25,013 nucleotides of DNA from DAOUAM01 sp034433305. Lineage in GTDB: Bacteria > Chloroflexota > Dehalococcoidia > Lucifugimonadales > DAOUAM01. Below are positions 6,713 through 13,998 of the stretch, in pieces (position 1 is the first letter of the stretch; each line of letters opens with the position of its first letter). The stretch lies in contig DAOUAM010000010.1 in the NCBI GenBank assembly GCA_034433305.1, positions 1 through 25,013 of the forward strand. Direction: 5' to 3'. Under the pieces are notes generated by a model that was given only the letters and a program-made list of their open reading frames with translations, ran no database searches and was not told where the DNA came from. A program made the position numbers and the translations under genes.

Positions 6713-8752
6713 TCAGCCGCTCAGCACCAGCACATCCATCCAGCCCAGCGTCGGCAGCGTCACGGTGCCATCGGCGGCGACGGGCAGGTCGGCGTTGAGC
6801 ATGGCCGAGCGGGCGCGGCGCACCTTGCGCTCGCCCAGGCGCAGCGTCAGGTCGCGGAACTCGCAGGGTGGGAAGAAGGAGCGGTCCTGGTGGCCCGAGT
6901 AGTTGATGAGGTGTACCAGGACGCGGCCCTGCGCTGGCTGCTCGGCCACTACGGCCTCCACCTGAGGCGGCAGGCCTCCGGTAAGCTGGCGTCCGCCGCG
7001 AGAGACCCGCTCCACCGCCGCCGCCAGCAGGCGCTTGTGCTCAGGAAGGCTCAGGTCATGGAACAGCGCGTCAAGCTGCCAGGGGAAGTAGGCTACCCTG
7101 CCTGAGCCATAGCCACCGTGGACAATGCCAGGGAAGTCCGTCTCCACGTCCCAGTAGGTCTTCTCCGGTGGCCCGTAGCGAGAAGGGGGTATCAGCCGCA
7201 TGGATGGCGACTGGCCGGGGCCAGGCCCAACATACAGGAAGGCGCGGTCCACCACCACCGTGTCTGTCAGGTCGAAGCCGGGCAGGTCGGCGCGGTCGGT
7301 GACGCGCAGGTAGGCGGAGCGCATGTTCTCGCGGCGGGCCAGCACCCGCAGGCCACCCAGGCACTGGAGGGCAAAGCCGGCGCGGCCATTCCCCTGGGCG
7401 TCGTACAGGCCAGACTCGAAGGTAGCCACCAGGCCGCCGCCGGCCCGCACGTAGGCGTCCAGCGCCTCAGCCTCCTCGTCGCTGAGAGCGGCCACGTTGG
7501 GCAGCACAATGCAGCGATAGCGGGCCAGTTCGCCGGAGCGCTGCTTCTCTGGCAGGGCCGTGTCCGGGATGACCACGAAGGGGATGTGCTCCTCCACCAG
7601 CGCCCGGTACACGCCACGGTAGGCCTTCACCACCAGCTCGTTGCCCTTGTCGCGGCCGTAGCGCTCCTCGCTCTTCTGGGAGCTTACCACGGCCACCCAG
7701 GGCGCTAGCTGGCTGCCCCGGAACAGGTCCTCGTGGTCGCGGTGGAAGCGCAGGATGTCCCCTCCAGCGGCGAAGTTCTTGCGGTCGGGCTGGTCGGTGG
7801 TGCCGACGACGTAAATCCAGGGGTTGACGCCATGGGCCAGCACCTGGGCGCCGTAAATCTGGGTCAGGCCGGGCTGCTCCATGGAGAAGCGGTAGGGGAT
7901 GTCCAGGAACAGCACCACGTTGGTAACGGCGGGCTTGGCCAGGTCCTGGCCCTTGACCGCCTTGGACCAGTCGCCGGGCCAGTAGCGCCACAGGGGCATG
8001 GGCCTGTCCACGGCGTTGTTGACCTCGTTCATGGCGACGTCGGGGTCCCAGCGCAGCATGAGGCAGGCATCGGGGCGCCGCTGGCGGATGTGCCGCCGGA
8101 TGCGGCCGGCCAGCTCCTGCAATGTGCGGCGCTTGTACTCCAGGTGCTCCAGGTAGGCCGGGTCGCGCATGTTGGGCTCCCTGGGCAGCGTCATACCCGT
8201 GGCCTCCCGGAAGCGGCGCTGGCAGTTGGCGCACTGGCAGATGCCCCAGTACACGCCGCTGTAGTCCCGCTCGGCGAAGGTGAACATGTTGAAGAAGAAG
8301 CCGTCCACCGGGTAGCGTTCCAGCACCTCGTCAATGATCTCCAGGGCTTTCTCCTGGTAGTAAGGCCCGCTGGGGCAGGTGCTGTACAGGCCGTTATACA
8401 CCTGGTAGCGCCCCTGGGGGCTGACGTAGAACCAGTCCAGGTGCTGCTCGAACACGTCGGGGTGGAGCTTTGAGAAATCTATGCGGGAGATGAGGCGCAC
8501 GCCCTGGCGGTGGGCCTCCTCCACGGCGTCGCCGATGAGGTCGCCACTGGCGCGCTCCCGCAGCCAGGGGCTGGGGTGCTGGTATGGCAGCCGCGAGGGG
8601 TAGAAGGAGACGATGCCAGCGGTGTTGAGCAGCCAGGTATTGGCGCCGAAGGACTTTATGTCCGCCAGCATCTTCCTCACGTCCATGACCGCATCTATCT
8701 CCCTGATATTCGTCTGGAAGACCCGGAAAGGCTCTTCCCACCAGAATGGCAT
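6713..8752 (-). CDS. Putative glycoside hydrolase with beta-galactosidase-trimerisation-like domain
   Basis: The product is 679 residues without a signal peptide. The first part (about 1-370) looks like a TIM-barrel hydrolase of the hypothetical glycosyl hydrolase 6 type: EAHRQGVRLISRIDFSK, DGFFFNMF, and a CQCANCQRRF cysteine motif seen in that group. The middle (about 385-490: VVIPDTALPEKQ, CIVLPNVAALSDEEAEALDAYVRAGGGLVATFE) resembles the class-I-amidotransferase-like trimerisation domain of GH42 enzymes. A beta-sandwich tail closes it. The ATG at 8752 is chosen over a TTG at 8770 because AGGAGG lies 6 bases before it. It follows the SMP-30 gene by 29 bases, suggesting joint sugar or uronate breakdown. 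The substrate and catalytic residues are not certain. Confidence 0.75.
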   Translation of the reverse strand: MPFWWEEPFRVFQTNIREIDAVMDVRKMLADIKSFGANTWLLNTAGIVSFYPSRLPYQHPSPWLRERASGDLIGDAVEEAHRQGVRLISRIDFSKLHPDVFEQHLDWFYVSPQGRYQVYNGLYSTCPSGPYYQEKALEIIDEVLERYPVDGFFFNMFTFAERDYSGVYWGICQCANCQRRFREATGMTLPREPNMRDPAYLEHLEYKRRTLQELAGRIRRHIRQRRPDACLMLRWDPDVAMNEVNNAVDRPMPLWRYWPGDWSKAVKGQDLAKPAVTNVVLFLDIPYRFSMEQPGLTQIYGAQVLAHGVNPWIYVVGTTDQPDRKNFAAGGDILRFHRDHEDLFRGSQLAPWVAVVSSQKSEERYGRDKGNELVVKAYRGVYRALVEEHIPFVVIPDTALPEKQRSGELARYRCIVLPNVAALSDEEAEALDAYVRAGGGLVATFESGLYDAQGNGRAGFALQCLGGLRVLARRENMRSAYLRVTDRADLPGFDLTDTVVVDRAFLYVGPGPGQSPSMRLIPPSRYGPPEKTYWDVETDFPGIVHGGYGSGRVAYFPWQLDALFHDLSLPEHKRLLAAAVERVSRGGRQLTGGLPPQVEAVVAEQPAQGRVLVHLINYSGHQDRSFFPPCEFRDLTLRLGERKVRRARSAMLNADLPVAADGTVTLPTLGWMDVLVLSG

Positions 8753-8781
8753 GGCAGTCCTCCTGTGCAAGTAAGGTGAGG

Positions 8782-9678
8782 TCAGGCCGCCGGGCCGGTC
8801 CTGACGCCAGGGATGTTCAGACGCACCCTGTACAGGCCGGTGGTGGCGGTCATGTACAGGGTGCGGCAGTCGCTGTCGCCCCAGGCGCAGTTGGCGGTGA
8901 CCTCGGGCATGACGATGCGGCCCAGCAGCCCGCCCGAGGGGCTGAAGACCCAGACGCCGCCAGGGCCGGTGGCGTAGACGTTGCCCTCCACGTCCACGCG
9001 CATGCCGTCGGGCACGCCGCGCTCGTCGGACTTCATCTCGCCGAACACCCGGCCTCCCGACAGCGTGCCGTCGGACCTGACGTCGAAGACGCGCAGGTGG
9101 CCGCGAGCCGAGTCAGCGATGTACAGCCTGGACTCGTCAGGGGAGAAAGCCAGACCGTTGGGCCTCTCCATATCGGACACCAGCAGCGTCAGTGCCTTGC
9201 CGTCGGGACTGATGCGAAAGACGCCCTGGAAGTCCAGCTCCTTGCCCTGGCTCTGGCCGGGCAGCCCATAGGGCGGGTCGGTGAAATAGATGGAGCCATC
9301 GGACTTGACCACCACGTCGTTAGGGCTGTTGAGGCGCTTGCCCATGTAGCGAGTAGCCAGCACCGTGACGCTGCCGTACCTGTCGGTGCGGGTCACCCGG
9401 CGGTTGGCATGCTCGCAGGAGACCAGGTTGCCCTCTCTGTCCAGGGTGTGGCCGTTGGAGTTGCCGCTGGGATAGCGGAAGGTGGTGATGCACGGCCCCT
9501 CCTCGCACATCTGGTACTTGACGATGCGGTTGTTGGGGATGTCGCTGAAGAGCAGGTGGTCGCCGCGCCACACCGGCCCCTCGGTGAAGCCGAAGCCCGT
9601 GGCCAGGTGGTACACCTGGGGGCTATCGCCGATGATGCGCTTGAACGCCGCGTCCTTGACCTCGAAAGTAGCAGGCAT
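8782..9678 (-). CDS. SMP-30 / gluconolactonase family protein
   Basis: The product is 298 residues, the size of SMP-30/regucalcin-like lactonases, six-bladed propellers that open sugar lactones with one divalent metal. Likely metal ligands are E33 (TEGPVW), N120 (NSPNDVV) and D181 (FSPDES), matching the Glu-Asn-Asp set of the family. RPNGLAF and YIADSARG are further family signatures. The start at 9678 (MPATFEV) is preferred because the longer frame adds Arg/Pro-rich residues with no family match and GAGG lies 9 bases upstream. No signal peptide is seen. It leads a two-gene unit with the hydrolase-like gene and has its own predicted promoter at 9760-9788. Confidence 0.87.
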   Translation of the reverse strand: MPATFEVKDAAFKRIIGDSPQVYHLATGFGFTEGPVWRGDHLLFSDIPNNRIVKYQMCEEGPCITTFRYPSGNSNGHTLDREGNLVSCEHANRRVTRTDRYGSVTVLATRYMGKRLNSPNDVVVKSDGSIYFTDPPYGLPGQSQGKELDFQGVFRISPDGKALTLLVSDMERPNGLAFSPDESRLYIADSARGHLRVFDVRSDGTLSGGRVFGEMKSDERGVPDGMRVDVEGNVYATGPGGVWVFSPSGGLLGRIVMPEVTANCAWGDSDCRTLYMTATTGLYRVRLNIPGVRTGPAA

Positions 9679-9759
9679 GTCTGGTAACCTCACAGAACTG
9701 GGGGAATGGCACTGGCAGTCCACGCGTCCCCGTGGACGGGGCCTCACAGGCAAGATGCA

Positions 9760-9788
9760 AGTATGCTGCCTCACGCAGGCCACGTCAA
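9760..9788 (-). promoter_or_regulatory. Predicted promoter of the SMP-30 / hydrolase unit
   Basis: On the minus strand TTGACG (9783-9788) and CATACT (9760-9765) are 17 bases apart. The leader to the ATG at 9678 would be about 75 bases, including a short CCCCGT/ACGGGG inverted repeat near 9728-9741. Confidence 0.5.
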
Positions 9789-9853
9789 GCGGGTGAAGAG
9801 AGGCACCCCTGTAACAATCCAGCAGGTGAAAGAGGCCAGCGGCCCACGTGCTA

Positions 9854-9897
9854 CCTTATAAAGTCGCCAGGCCCTTCAGGCAGAACAGGCCGATGGC
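9854..9897 (-). terminator. Weak candidate terminator after tatC
   Basis: GCCAGGCC (9866-9873) can pair with GGCC and TGGC (9888-9891 and 9894-9897) with a small bulge. On the minus strand the stem is followed by GACTTTATAA. It lies just past the tatC stop codon. The T run is short, so confidence is low. Confidence 0.35.
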
Positions 9898-9917
9898 AAC
9901 TACTGGCGGAAGCGTCA

Positions 9918-10676
9918 TTACTTGGCGTCCAGCTTGAGCCCGGGGGAGACCGAGGGCCGGCGCCGGGCCAGTCTGGTCAGCCAGACGCTGGCCTCGTATA
10001 GCACGATTATGGGCGCCGCCACCAGTGTCTGATTGACCGGGTCGAAGGTCGGCGTGATCACTGCCCCCAGGACGAAGGCCAGCACCACGGCGTAACGCCG
10101 GTTCCGCGCCAGGAACTCCGAACTCACAATGCCCAGCTTGGCCAGGAAGAACAGGACCACAGGCATCTCGAAGATAATACCCATCCAGAACAGCAGCGAC
10201 AGCATCAGGTTGATATAGCTGCCTATGCGGATGTAGGGCGTCGCCACGTCGCTCCCGAACTCCAGCAGGAACTTGATGGCGGGCGGGAACAGCACCCGGT
10301 AGCCAAAGGCCGCACCGGCGACAAAGGCGACCACGACGGCGGGCAGCAGCAGGTACAGGTACCACCGCTCCCTGGATGTGAGGCCAGGCATCACGAACAT
10401 GACCACCTGGTACAGCACGAAGGGAAGGGACGCGAACAGGCCCACCAGGAGCGAGGCCTTCATGGCGGTGCTGATGAACTCGGTTATGTCCGTGTAGATG
10501 GGCTTGCCACCGGGCACGCCGGCGAAGCCCTGGGCCGGCCGCATCAGCAGCAAGAGTATCTGCTCGTGGAAGGCAAAGGCGACGCCTGTACAGACCACCA
10601 CGGCGATGGCCGCCCACAGCAGCCGCCGGCGCAACTCCAGCAGGTGCTCGCGCAGGGGCGCCTCCCGCTCTGTCAC
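9918..10676 (-). CDS. tatC: Twin-arginine translocase subunit TatC
   Basis: TatC is the membrane receptor for twin-arginine signal peptides, exporting folded proteins. The product is 252 residues with six predicted membrane helices. It opens with REAPLREHLLELRRRLLWA, the cytosolic N-terminus that binds the RR motif, and contains the conserved FxxP-type loop (MPGLTSRERWYL) and the late ITPTFDPVNQTLVAAPIIVLYE helix pair. The start is GTG at 10676, overlapping the tatA/B stop by 4 bases (GTGA), so the two are translationally coupled. The short tail after the last helix is Arg/Lys rich. Confidence 0.96.
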   Translation of the reverse strand: MTEREAPLREHLLELRRRLLWAAIAVVVCTGVAFAFHEQILLLLMRPAQGFAGVPGGKPIYTDITEFISTAMKASLLVGLFASLPFVLYQVVMFVMPGLTSRERWYLYLLLPAVVVAFVAGAAFGYRVLFPPAIKFLLEFGSDVATPYIRIGSYINLMLSLLFWMGIIFEMPVVLFFLAKLGIVSSEFLARNRRYAVVLAFVLGAVITPTFDPVNQTLVAAPIIVLYEASVWLTRLARRRPSVSPGLKLDAK

Positions 10677-11017
10677 GGTTCCTCCTGACCAGGCGGCATA
10701 GACTCGCCGGCCTGGGGCGGCCTGGCCGATGCCGAGGGCCGGAAGGAGACAGGGCCTTCCCTGGGGCCAGCGGCCCCGGCGGCGCTGCCAGGCTGAGAAG
10801 GCTTGCCTGCGGCGTCCTGCCCGGGGCCTGGCTGCTCCTGGGGGTTTATATCGCTCTCCTCGATGGACACGCGCAGGTCCGACGACAGGCGCCGCACCTC
10901 ACGGGCCATCTTGCCCAGCCAGCGACCAGCGTCCACCATCCGATCAGGCCCCAGGAAAATGAAGGCCACCAGCAGGACTATGAGGACTTCCAGCGTGCCC
11001 ATTCCCAGGAAGTTCAT
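10673..11017 (-). CDS. Tat translocase subunit TatA/TatB family (TatB-like)
   Basis: The product is 114 residues: one N-terminal membrane helix (about 4-21), the FLGPDR hinge, an amphipathic helix (about 25-50), then a Pro/Gly/Gln/Ser-rich disordered tail. The Glu in GTLEVLIV and LGPDR rather than FGPKKLP lean towards TatB, but TatA and TatB are hard to separate and this may serve both roles. It partners TatC next door. The start at 11017 overlaps the maf stop by 4 bases (ATGA); the longer frame to 11062 would read into maf. Confidence 0.9.
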   Translation of the reverse strand: MNFLGMGTLEVLIVLLVAFIFLGPDRMVDAGRWLGKMAREVRRLSSDLRVSIEESDINPQEQPGPGQDAAGKPSQPGSAAGAAGPREGPVSFRPSASARPPQAGESMPPGQEEP

Positions 11018-11691
11018 ATCGGTGATGTCCCTTTCACTTGCCCTAGCTGGCAGTCCCGGCACTCCTGGGGCACCTGCCAGTCAGCCTTGAGTCCTGGCCG
11101 AAGGCCCAGCCGGCCCAGCAGGGCCACCACCTCGCACAGCGGCAGGCCCACCACGTTGAGGTAACACCCGTGCACCTCCTGGGCTGGCCGGAAAGCCGGG
11201 TCCTGCACCGCGTAGGCCCCCGCCTTGTCAAAAGGCTCGCCCGAGGCCACATAGGCCTGGATTTCCTCCTCGCTGTACCAGCGCATCCTGACTACCGTGC
11301 TGGTTGCCGAGGAGAGCCATCGCATGTTAACGGCATCCAGCGCCACGACACCCGTGACCACGCGATGGTCGCGCCCCCGGAGGTCGCGGAGCATGGCCAC
11401 CGCCTCCGCCGGAGTCCCGGGCTTGCCCAGGAGCGTGCCATTCAGCGCCACAGTGGTATCAGCGCCCAGCACTATGGCACCGTGGGCCTTCTCGGCTACC
11501 TGGAGGGCCTTTGCCAGGGCCAGGCGTGCCACATACTGCTCGGCCGGCTCGCCCTCCCTGGGCATGTCCTCGGTGACGCCCGAAGGCACCACTTCCACGG
11601 GTATGTCCAGCGCGCCGATAAGCTGGCGCCTGCGCGGCGAGGCCGAGGCCAGCACTACACGCCTGGGGCCAGCAACACCCTCGATGCTCAT
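11014..11691 (-). CDS. maf: Maf family nucleotide pyrophosphatase
   Basis: Maf proteins hydrolyse non-canonical or excess nucleoside triphosphates (dTTP/UTP or modified forms) to monophosphates and are linked to septum inhibition. The product is 225 residues, slightly long because of a C-terminal extension with two cysteines (QECRDCQLG). The signature LASASPRRRQLI (14-25) and the catalytic GADTTVALNGTLLGKP are intact. FDKAGAYAVQ and YLNVVGLPL also match the family. The ATG at 11691 follows the upstream methyltransferase stop by a single base; the 3' end overlaps the next gene. Confidence 0.93.
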   Translation of the reverse strand: MSIEGVAGPRRVVLASASPRRRQLIGALDIPVEVVPSGVTEDMPREGEPAEQYVARLALAKALQVAEKAHGAIVLGADTTVALNGTLLGKPGTPAEAVAMLRDLRGRDHRVVTGVVALDAVNMRWLSSATSTVVRMRWYSEEEIQAYVASGEPFDKAGAYAVQDPAFRPAQEVHGCYLNVVGLPLCEVVALLGRLGLRPGLKADWQVPQECRDCQLGQVKGTSPI

Positions 11692-11692
11692 T

Positions 11693-12949
11693 CTACCACA
11701 GCCCATCTTGTCGGTCCTTGAAGCTAAGGCTGGCAATGCACTCCACGTGGTGCGTCTGGGGGAACATGTCCACCGGCTGGACCTCCTCCACCTGGAAGCC
11801 GCCTCGCGCCAGGATATCCAGGTCTCTTGCCAGGGAGGCGGGGTCGCAGGAGACGTAGGCCACGCGGCGCGGCGCAAGCTGGCCCAGCGCCTGCAACGCC
11901 TCGGGGTGGCAGCCCGTCCGTGGCGGGTCCAGGATAACCGCGTGGGGACGCTCCTCCATGGTGGCCAGCACGGTCTCCGTCCTGCCCTGGCGTACCTCCA
12001 GGTTGGCGATGCCCTCGGCGTTGGCCCTGGCGTCACGCACCGCGGCCGGCGACTCCTCGATGGCGATGACGCGCAAAACAAAGGGCGCCAGCAGCACGGC
12101 GAAGGTGCCTACCCCGGCGTAGGCGTCCACCAGCAGCTCGCTTCCCGCAAGCTGCAGCCGCTGGCGCACCAGGCCCACCATCTGCTCGGCCTGCCGCGTG
12201 TTCACCTGGAAGAAAGACGGCGAGGCCACCCGGAACTCTCTGTCCAGCAGCCTCTCCCGGTAGTGGCCCTGGCCCGAAGGCAGCGGCACGTCCGGGCTGC
12301 GAAGGCTGGGCTGTATAAGCCAGTCACGGGTGTTGGTGCCGTAGCGGATGGACAGTTGCGAGGTCTCCTGGCACCTGCCCTGGAGGAGGCCCAGGGCCTC
12401 GTTGATCCACGGCTCCATGAGCATGCACCGGTCCACCCTGACAAACCGCCGGGTTATGCGGTTGACGAATCCCAGCGCGCCCAGGGAGCGCCGGACGGTG
12501 AACCGGGCGTGGTTGCGGTAGTGGAACTGCTGCGGGCTGGGCACCGTGTCGGACACGCGGAGGCCCCGCAGGGAAGGGAAGAGACTCAGCGCCCTGGTCA
12601 CGGCCTCCCGCTTCAGCTCAAGCTGGTAGCCGTACTCCATGTGCTGCCACTGGCAGCCGCTGCACGGGCCGAAGTAGGGGCATGGCGGCGCAACGCGGTG
12701 GGGCGATGGCCTGAGCACCTCGGCCACCATGCCCCAGACGACCTCCTTCCGGCGCCGCCTGAATCGCACAATCCGGGCCAGCACCTCCTCGCCCGGAACG
12801 CCGCCGAAGACCTCGATGGTCCTGCCCTCGTAGGAGGCGGTGGTGTCGCCGGAGGGCCCAATGTCCTCCAGGGCGAGGCGGGCGACCTCGCTTTCTTGCG
12901 CTTCCCTGCTCTGCACGACTGGCCTTTCCATCGGTACGTCAGGTCCCAT
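11693..12949 (-). CDS. rlmD: RlmD/TrmA-type 23S rRNA (uracil-C5)-methyltransferase
   Basis: The product is 418 residues: an N-terminal TRAM domain (about 20-82), a probable 4Fe-4S site with Cys90, Cys96, Cys99 and Cys175, then the SAM domain with VDAYAGVGTFAVLL. DPPRTGCHPEAL and the nucleophile Cys in YVSCDPASLARDL complete the RumA/TrmA pattern. The family methylates C5 of a uridine in 23S rRNA or tRNA; the exact uridine cannot be read here, so the gene name is provisional. The start is either 12949 or the ATG at 12931; neither has a strong ribosome site. It heads an operon with maf, tatA/B and tatC, driven by a promoter near 13004. Confidence 0.9.
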   Translation of the reverse strand: MGPDVPMERPVVQSREAQESEVARLALEDIGPSGDTTASYEGRTIEVFGGVPGEEVLARIVRFRRRRKEVVWGMVAEVLRPSPHRVAPPCPYFGPCSGCQWQHMEYGYQLELKREAVTRALSLFPSLRGLRVSDTVPSPQQFHYRNHARFTVRRSLGALGFVNRITRRFVRVDRCMLMEPWINEALGLLQGRCQETSQLSIRYGTNTRDWLIQPSLRSPDVPLPSGQGHYRERLLDREFRVASPSFFQVNTRQAEQMVGLVRQRLQLAGSELLVDAYAGVGTFAVLLAPFVLRVIAIEESPAAVRDARANAEGIANLEVRQGRTETVLATMEERPHAVILDPPRTGCHPEALQALGQLAPRRVAYVSCDPASLARDLDILARGGFQVEEVQPVDMFPQTHHVECIASLSFKDRQDGLW

Positions 12950-13003
12950 GGCCTGGGCTGTGAAAGCCCGTTGAAGGCCACGCGTTCCACGCGCTCAGGT
13001 TCT

Positions 13004-13012
13004 AATATAGCA
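13004..13012 (-). promoter_or_regulatory. Candidate extended -10 promoter of the rlmD-maf-tat operon
   Basis: On the minus strand TGC-TATATT gives an extended -10 with no clear -35. Predicted start near 12997 leaves a leader of about 48 bases, which contains the tandem CGCGTGG repeat. Confidence 0.45.
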
Positions 13013-13050
13013 CAGGGCGGGGGCTGGGCTGCCTCCAGGGCGGGCCAATC

Positions 13051-13059
13051 TGGTATCAT
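13051..13059 (+). promoter_or_regulatory. Candidate extended -10 promoter of lipA
   Basis: TGG-TATCAT gives an extended -10; no -35 hexamer is visible 17 bases upstream. Predicted start near 13066 gives a leader of about 24 bases with GGAGGG right before lipA. It is back to back with the rlmD operon promoter. Confidence 0.4.
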
Positions 13060-13089
13060 GGGTGTTGGAACCTGCACACGGGAGGGAAC

Positions 13090-13968
13090 ATGGCTGTCGA
13101 GAGAAGGCTCCCCCAGTGGCTGAAGGTGCGAATGCCCGGCGGCCCCAACTACCTGGAGCTGCGGGCGCTGCTGCGGAACAATCAGCTACATACTGTATGC
13201 GAGGAGGCCCACTGCCCCAACATCGGTAGCTGCTGGGAGCGACGGACGGCCACGTTCATGATTCTCGGCGACATCTGCACCCGGGCCTGCGCCTACTGCG
13301 CCGTCACCACGGGCAGGCCCCACGGCGTGGACCTCCAGGAGCCTGCCCGCCTGGCCGAGACCGTGGAGAAGCTGGGGCTGCGGTACGCTGTCATCACCTC
13401 GGTGAACCGCGACGACCTCCCCGACGGCGGGGCCTTCATCTTCGCCCAGTGCATCAAGCAGGTCCGCAAGCGCATTCCAGGCTGCAAGGTGGAGGTGCTC
13501 ATCCCCGACTTCTGCGGTAGCCGGGATGCCCTGGCGACGGTCATGGAGGCCAGGCCCGACACGCTGAACCACAACATAGAGACGGTGCGCCGGGTGTTCC
13601 GCCACGTGCGGCCCAAAGGCGACTATGACCAGTCCCTGGAGCTATTGCGCCGGGCCAAGGAGATAGACCCCAACGCCATCACCAAATCGGGCATGATGGT
13701 GGGACTGGGCGAGACCTGGGACGAAATCATTGAGACCATGCGGGACCTGCGGGCCGTGGACTGCGACCTCCTGACCATAGGCCAGTACCTGCGGCCATCG
13801 GACAAGCACGTGCCACTGGCCAGGTGGTACACGCCCCAGGAGTTCGAGGACCTGCGCCGCGAGGGCGAGGCCCTGGGGTTCAAGCACGTGGCGTCCGGCC
13901 CGCTGGTGCGAAGTTCCTACCACGCCGACGAGCAACATGCGGCGGCCATGAGCGTAGTGAGGGCATAG
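13090..13968 (+). CDS. lipA: Lipoyl synthase
   Basis: This radical-SAM enzyme inserts two sulfurs into octanoyl groups on lipoyl domains, supplying pyruvate dehydrogenase and the glycine cleavage system. The product is 292 residues, normal length. Both iron-sulfur sites are present: auxiliary cluster C37, C42, C48 (CEEAHCPNIGSC) and radical-SAM C63, C67, C70 (CTRACAYC). The closing RSSYHADE carries the Ser that ligates the auxiliary cluster. GGAGGG sits 3 bases before the ATG. No lipB is adjacent; the next gene follows after 30 bases. Confidence 0.97.
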   Translation: MAVERRLPQWLKVRMPGGPNYLELRALLRNNQLHTVCEEAHCPNIGSCWERRTATFMILGDICTRACAYCAVTTGRPHGVDLQEPARLAETVEKLGLRYAVITSVNRDDLPDGGAFIFAQCIKQVRKRIPGCKVEVLIPDFCGSRDALATVMEARPDTLNHNIETVRRVFRHVRPKGDYDQSLELLRRAKEIDPNAITKSGMMVGLGETWDEIIETMRDLRAVDCDLLTIGQYLRPSDKHVPLARWYTPQEFEDLRREGEALGFKHVASGPLVRSSYHADEQHAAAMSVVRA

Positions 13969-13998
13969 CCAGCTTCCAGTTGCTCCCTGGAGGGTGCC

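Noticed and set aside
11297..13123. Open frame of 608 codons on the plus strand opposite rlmD and maf
   Set aside because: It is antisense to two genes with intact catalytic motifs and has low-complexity composition.
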